Of a DNA stretch of 64,000 nt, positions 59,590 through 64,000 are shown in pieces. The notes beneath the pieces are model-generated. The model worked only from the letters and a program-made list of their open reading frames with translations. It did no database searches and had not been told where the DNA came from. Position numbers and translations under genes: made by a program. Origin of the DNA: Prunella strophiata. Its lineage: Eukaryota; Chordata; Aves; Passeriformes; Prunellidae. How positions within the stretch are numbered: position 1 is the stretch's first letter; each line of letters opens with the position of its first letter. The stretch covers positions 21,995,569 through 22,059,568 of the forward strand of contig JAZBQD010000001.1 of NCBI GenBank assembly GCA_036583965.1. Reading direction: 5' to 3'.

Positions 59590-59840
59590 TGAGCCTGGGA
59601 ATCTTAGAGGAAAAGAATTCAAACAATTGTTATCTCTCTCTCTGTAACCATTGTTTATAGACATGGTTTGCTAGAGTGTGCTATTCATAGGGCACCAATG
59701 GTGTGAGAGGTTTTCACCTTAAGACCAATCATGTCTTTGGTCCTCTACTGTTCCTATAAGAACTGTAGATTTCTTAATACTAGACACTTTAATAAAGTCT
59801 TTCATGCCTTCTGCATCATGGAGTCAATTAAAATAATTAC
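59590..59840 (+). mobile_element. probable retroviral LTR, family D
   Basis: A compact promoter-terminator unit on the plus strand: ACCAATCATG (CCAAT type), then CCTATAAGAAC (TATA type, about 59752), then AATAAAG (59791-59796) followed by TCTTTCATGCC and TTCTGCATCATGG. The order and spacing (TATA to AATAAA about 40 bp) fit the U3-R-U5 arrangement of an avian LTR. Both ends are uncertain and no second copy is in this window, so the call is less secure than families A-C. Confidence 0.55.
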
Positions 59841-61859
59841 CCTCCCTTTGTGGGGTCACCTGCTTCCACACTGTGTCTCCTGTATTCCTCAATCTGTCCT
59901 ATTTTCCAAGCTGGAATTGCCATCCTGGAGCAGTAATAAGCCAGAGGCAAGCCTGAATTTGGACACAGCTGTCAGGGAAGAGCTTTTTAAATTCAGATTT
60001 TCCCCAAAACTGTTGAGCCACCAGCATTGTTCTCTATAGATGGATCCCAGTACAATGGGGGAAGGGGAAGTTATTTTCATGTACACTGCTTTTAGAATTT
60101 CAATTCCTTCTTCTCTCAGTGGATGCAATCCTCTGGAGCAAAATTAAAATTAGTGATGATAGCCATAAAATAGTCTAGGGGGGGAACATGCACCAAAAAC
60201 ACTCCTACACTTCTGTGATGTTACCACTTGGAGATATTTGCTTCCATCCCCTCCTCCTTGGTGTGAAGGGAAGGATGTCACCATGGCCTGGAGCAAAATG
60301 AGCTGTTAAACCTGAGGCCAGAAGAGCAGCAGACACAGAGACACATATTCCTTTTCCTTACTCTGCCATATATTCCAACCAGAGGAGGAATGGAGCCATG
60401 TGGCAGGCAAGGGAAAAGCAGGGTCTTAAAAACAGAGAGTTCCCCAAAAACTTTAGGGGACCCTATGAAGGATGCACACTTAAGGCAGAAATTGAGGGTA
60501 CAGGTGGTAATGAGGGCAACCACTCAGGGGCAGAAAAACTGAACAAGTTCAAGGCATTGAAAGTGGCAGAGGCAGGCTGGCTGTGGCTTCAGAAGGCTCC
60601 ACCATTCCCACTGCATACCCTGCTGCTGCAGGACACTCACATGTTTCAAGCCATGAATGATAAAATTGGTCACAGCATAGGGAATACAGGTTTTTTGTTG
60701 GGAAAAAAAAGGTGAAAAAATTCTGAGCAGCTCTGTTTGTTTGTCTGCATCCTGTGCACACAGAGTTCTGGAAGGAAAGACCACGCTAAAAGATGCAGAG
60801 GTCAAACATGAGAAGAGCTCACTGCCCAAGACCCACAGGCATCCAGCAAATACAACAGCTTCTCAAAATGTTCCTACTGAGGCAGCAATAAACAAAGCTG
60901 ATGTGATGTTTGTCCCCTCATTGGAACTGTAGCCATGTTATTTGGTTCCACATCCTAAGGGGGACATATTCCAGAGAAAACAGAACTTGAATGACTGCTG
61001 TGAAGGGAAAGGGAATGGAAATGCAAAGGAAAAAGGCTGGGGGAGGGCTCCAGCACAGCTCCCCCAGCCTGCAGAAACACCCTGGGCAGTGTGGAGGAGA
61101 GTGGTGGGTGCTTGCCCACCCAAATAAAATGCCATACCTGAGCCTGTTCCTCTGGAGCTCCCAAGCTGTGCCTGCCTCCAGGTGTTGGAGGCTCAGAAAG
61201 TTTCCTTACCCACACACCACCCCAGCTGGCTCTGTGTGCTCAGGTGAAGCCAGCAGGATCCTGCAGGAGAGCACCAGGAAAAAGGCACAATGCCTGGTGC
61301 TGCCTCCATAAAGGCTGATTCCAATGGGAGCAGGCTTGAGCTCCAGCCCTGCCCAGCAGGGGCCCAGGCTGCAGTGCTGAGAGCTCAGCATTTCTAAATA
61401 ATTTAGAGCTCATTTATTTCTAAATCATACTGCACATGAACACAAATCAGGTGAAGGTTTTCTGCCAGGTCAGACACCCCCAGTGCTGGCTCGTGGGGTG
61501 GCAACACAGCCAAGCCTGCTGAGAACCAGATGTGCCCTGGAAACTCTCCCAAGAGCCCAGCAGGGATGGATCTATGCCCACATCAGCAAATCCCACAGAA
61601 TTGTGACCAGACACTTGCACAGCTGGCTGCACAGCTCAGGCTCTGCTCCACACCAAAGCATTTGAACTGCCCTGAGCCAGGCAAGGCTGCAGCACAACTG
61701 CTCCTGCCTCTTTCATCCAAGGAGGGATTCACACATATTGGGGTGGCTGGGGACAGGAGAGCTGCCCAGATTTTCCATGAAGTGTTTACAGTGTGCAGGA
61801 AGAGAGAGGGAAGGGAGGATATCAGCTCTTCTCAGCACTTCCCTAAGCAGCACTTTGGA
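59841..61859. other. unique sequence, no gene supported
   Basis: About 2 kb with no recognised repeat. Overlapping frames of 60-110 codons on both strands are unsupported. Confidence 0.4.
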
Positions 61860-62190
61860 ATCATGGAATGGTTTGGGTGGGAAGGGACCTCAAAGCCCAT
61901 CCAGTGCCACCCCTGCCTATGGGCAGGGACAGCTCCCACTGTCCCAGGCTGCTCCAAGCCCCAATGCCCAACCTGGCCTTGGGCACTGCCAGGGATCCAG
62001 GAGCAGCCACAGCTGCTCTGGGCACCCTGTGCCCTGTGAGGTTGGTGAGGAACTGGAAGAAATTCCTCCCAATATCTGATCTAGTCTTACTCTCTTCCAG
62101 TTTGAATCCATTCTCCACTGCCCTATCTCTGCAGTTCCTGCTGAACTCTCCTCTGGCAAGGCTCCCCCAACCCTCAGAAGCCACACTTCC
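61860..62190 (-). mobile_element. CR1: CR1 LINE, about 330 bp
   Basis: ATCATGGAATGGTTTGGGTGG, GGGCAGGGACAGCTCCCACTG, CAGGCTGCTCCAAGCCCC, GGGATCCAGGAGCAGCCACAG and CTCCCAATATCTGATCTAG, then a TTTGAATCCATTCTCCACTG box, are the reverse complement of CR1 ORF2 end plus 3' UTR. Minus strand. Frames of up to 169 codons across it are shadows. Confidence 0.92.
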
Positions 62191-62519
62191 CTCCTTACAA
62201 ATGTTAGGGGAAGTAGTTTGGTTTAATCCTTGGGAACTACACATTTGCATACTGCCCACACAGCTACAAAACACCGAGGGTTGCTTTTTTTTTAATTTAA
62301 CAAGTCCTTAAATGCAAAAAATCCTCAAGCCCCAGAGGAAACCTCAGCTCACACCTCTTGATGATGCTGGGAGCAAAGCAGGTCTCACAAGAGAGAGGTT
62401 GCTCCCTCTGGGAAACTACGGGCAAAAAAAGGAACATAAGCCTCTCACCCTGTTCTTCTAAAGTTCTGCTAAGCCTTCTGATGTTTGCATTTTTATAATG
62501 GCCTTTCTCAGGCATTTTT
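62191..62519. other. unique sequence
   Basis: Nothing recognised; a T run lies near 62285-62293. Confidence 0.45.
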
Positions 62520-62730
62520 ATGCAAACAATGTTTTGCTTTGCATTCTTTCTGGAGTCAGAGAAAATTGATCGACTGTTGCTTTGACCAGTGTGGTTGGAG
62601 AGGTGGCAACTTCACCCTCCAATCCCTGGCCATTTATGGAATTCTGTAAATATCAGAGTAAGAAATTAAACCCTCTCTTTTTTCTTGCCTCGACTTTGCT
62701 GTGTGAGAGTGTTGTTCATTTCGTGTCACA
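62520..62730 (+). mobile_element. probable retroviral LTR fragment, family E
   Basis: GACTGTTGCTTTGACCAGTG, CCATTTATGGAATTCTG, AGAAATTAAACCCTCTC, then CTTGCCTCGACTTTGCTG, GTGAGAGTGTTGTTCATTTCG and GTGTCACA resemble the R-U5 end of avian beta-type retroviral LTRs, ending in CA at 62730. ATTAAA could act as the poly(A) signal. The 5' limit is a guess, and no PBS or internal gene follows. Confidence 0.5.
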
Positions 62731-64000
62731 GTGCAAAATAAGCCCTCTCTCCAGAACAGGCTGTGGAAGCAGGGGACACCAAAAAGGGCAGGAAACTACT
62801 TCAGCAAAGGGACAATAACAAATACAAAAATATGGGTCTTAAATAAGCATAAATTGTAAGAGATAGGCAGAGTAATTTGAGCAATCAGCCTTTGGCTGAG
62901 AAGAGGGACTATTACCCATGACATGCTTTGTGTGGCAGAGGGAATGTTCAGCCAGGCAGGCTCAATGGGCCCCTCAAGCTCTGAATTCCCATGAGAATTT
63001 TAACAAAGCCACTTGTTCATTTGAGCACTGATTTTCTAAATGACCACTCAAGAGAGGCAGAAAGCAAACAGAGCTCACCAAGGAGTAGGGCACAGGTGAG
63101 CAGAGCTATCAGAAATGCCTTGGAGGAACCCAGGGCAGGAGGCTGGCAGCTAACAAGGGATCTCTTGGAAAGACCCTGCCAAGGGTTCTGTTCTAAAGGC
63201 TGTCTTGGGTCAGAGTTCCACATTTTCTTTTTCGTAATCTTGTTGCAAAAACAGCAGGTGGTCTTGGTTTTCTTGGTGTAGTTTTTTTTTCCTTTTTTAA
63301 GCCCAAGGAAGAAAAAAATCAGGTTTTTTGAGAACAAAACAAGAACCTAAAGCCTGCATTACTTGAAAGAGCAATGCAAGTCTTTGAAAAAGCTGATACA
63401 ACAACACTGAAAAGCAGGGATGGCACAGAACACGGGGAACAAGACTTGGGACCACTACCTAAGAACATATTTGAAGAGAGAAGATGCAGTTTTTACCTCC
63501 TGCTCCCTTATTCCACCCATTTCCAAAGGAGGCAGGATGCACATCAATCCCAGCAGATTAAAATCTAATGACCAATCTTTTGCCATTAGACATGCCTGCC
63601 TACCTTGGAGCCAACATCCAGCCTTGCAGGTGAGAAGCGCTGGGTTTGTTTCTAGCAGCTCTCAAAAATAATTTTCCAGGTTCTGAGCTCCTCATTATAA
63701 CTGATTTCAGAGTCCAAAATTCATTAGTTGTGCTTCACCACCTCCAAGCTGACACCATTGTACAATGCAGCCAATTCCTTGGAGCTCTGACACTTCTCCT
63801 AAGTATACAAAGGTGTTTTTTTACTTTCTGTGGGAGGAAATATAACAGCAATGGAACAACACACTTGCTACATGTTGCAATGGGATTGAAAAAAGGAGAA
63901 GAAAGGAAGAAGTGATTGCATATCTTGAGACCTACCAGCAAAGCTCACTTTGTGTTCTTAACAAAATTTCAAGTCCATGGCCTGCCTGAAATTATGTAAG
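62731..64000. other. unique sequence to window end, no gene supported
   Basis: AT-rich, with T-rich and A-rich runs near 63280-63320. Frames of 60-106 codons are unrecognised, and no repeat or RNA is seen. Confidence 0.4.

Noticed and set aside
1..64000. CRISPR arrays, tRNA or rRNA genes, operons
   Set aside because: No regularly spaced short repeats with unique spacers, no cloverleaf with A and B boxes, and no rRNA motifs were seen. The sequence type is vertebrate nuclear DNA.

Overview
This is about 64 kb of vertebrate nuclear DNA, almost certainly from a bird and probably a songbird. The recognisable interspersed repeats are CR1 LINE fragments, many with the avian-type 3' end, and solo LTRs of endogenous retroviruses. 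I see no Alu, L1, B1/B2 or other mammalian repeats, no bacterial-style gene packing and no long protein-coding frame. The unique sequence is AT-rich with many A or T runs. The GC-rich patches are mostly CR1 copies. By adding my own intervals, about 8 kb (roughly 13%) is recognisable transposon sequence.

Layout. 0-7 kb: an old CR1 end, a long CR1 copy (955-1644), the best protein-coding candidate of the window (a possible exon pair at 1859-1916 and 2062-2292, plus strand), a 71-bp tandem repeat and a solo LTR. 7-13 kb: an LTR touching a CR1 copy, two more CR1 3' ends and a second LTR family. 13-19.7 kb: mostly unique sequence. 19.7-22 kb: two GC-rich CR1 copies, one carrying a 38-bp tandem expansion. 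22-30 kb: unique AT-rich DNA, an A/C tract and two CR1 copies. 30-32.2 kb: a direct duplication of about 184 bp whose units lie 1.66 kb apart. 32-41 kb: mostly unique, with one LTR. 41.1-41.5 kb: a CR1 copy that shares a 231-bp identical, inverted segment with the copy at 19.8 kb. 41.5-49 kb: unique DNA with two long homopolymer-like tracts. 49-57 kb: very old and old CR1 remnants and another LTR. 57-64 kb: a T/G tract, CR1 ends and two plus-strand LTRs.

No RNA gene, CRISPR array, operon or complete gene is visible. Most open frames are chance frames or translations of CR1, tandem repeats and homopolymer tracts. The window reads as intergenic or long-intron DNA. If the exon pair at 1.9-2.3 kb is real, a plus-strand gene starts outside the window and its intron or downstream flank may fill much of the rest. 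Three further splice-bounded open segments (28.2, 44.5 and 46.3 kb) are recorded as weak candidates.

I did not find a convincing undescribed biological system. The items most worth checking are the unidentified exon pair, the 231-bp perfect inverted pair of CR1 tails with a non-standard 3' end, the local direct duplication, and the amniote-type CR1 relic at 49.3 kb. All family names rest on recognising consensus-like sequence by eye; no database search was run.
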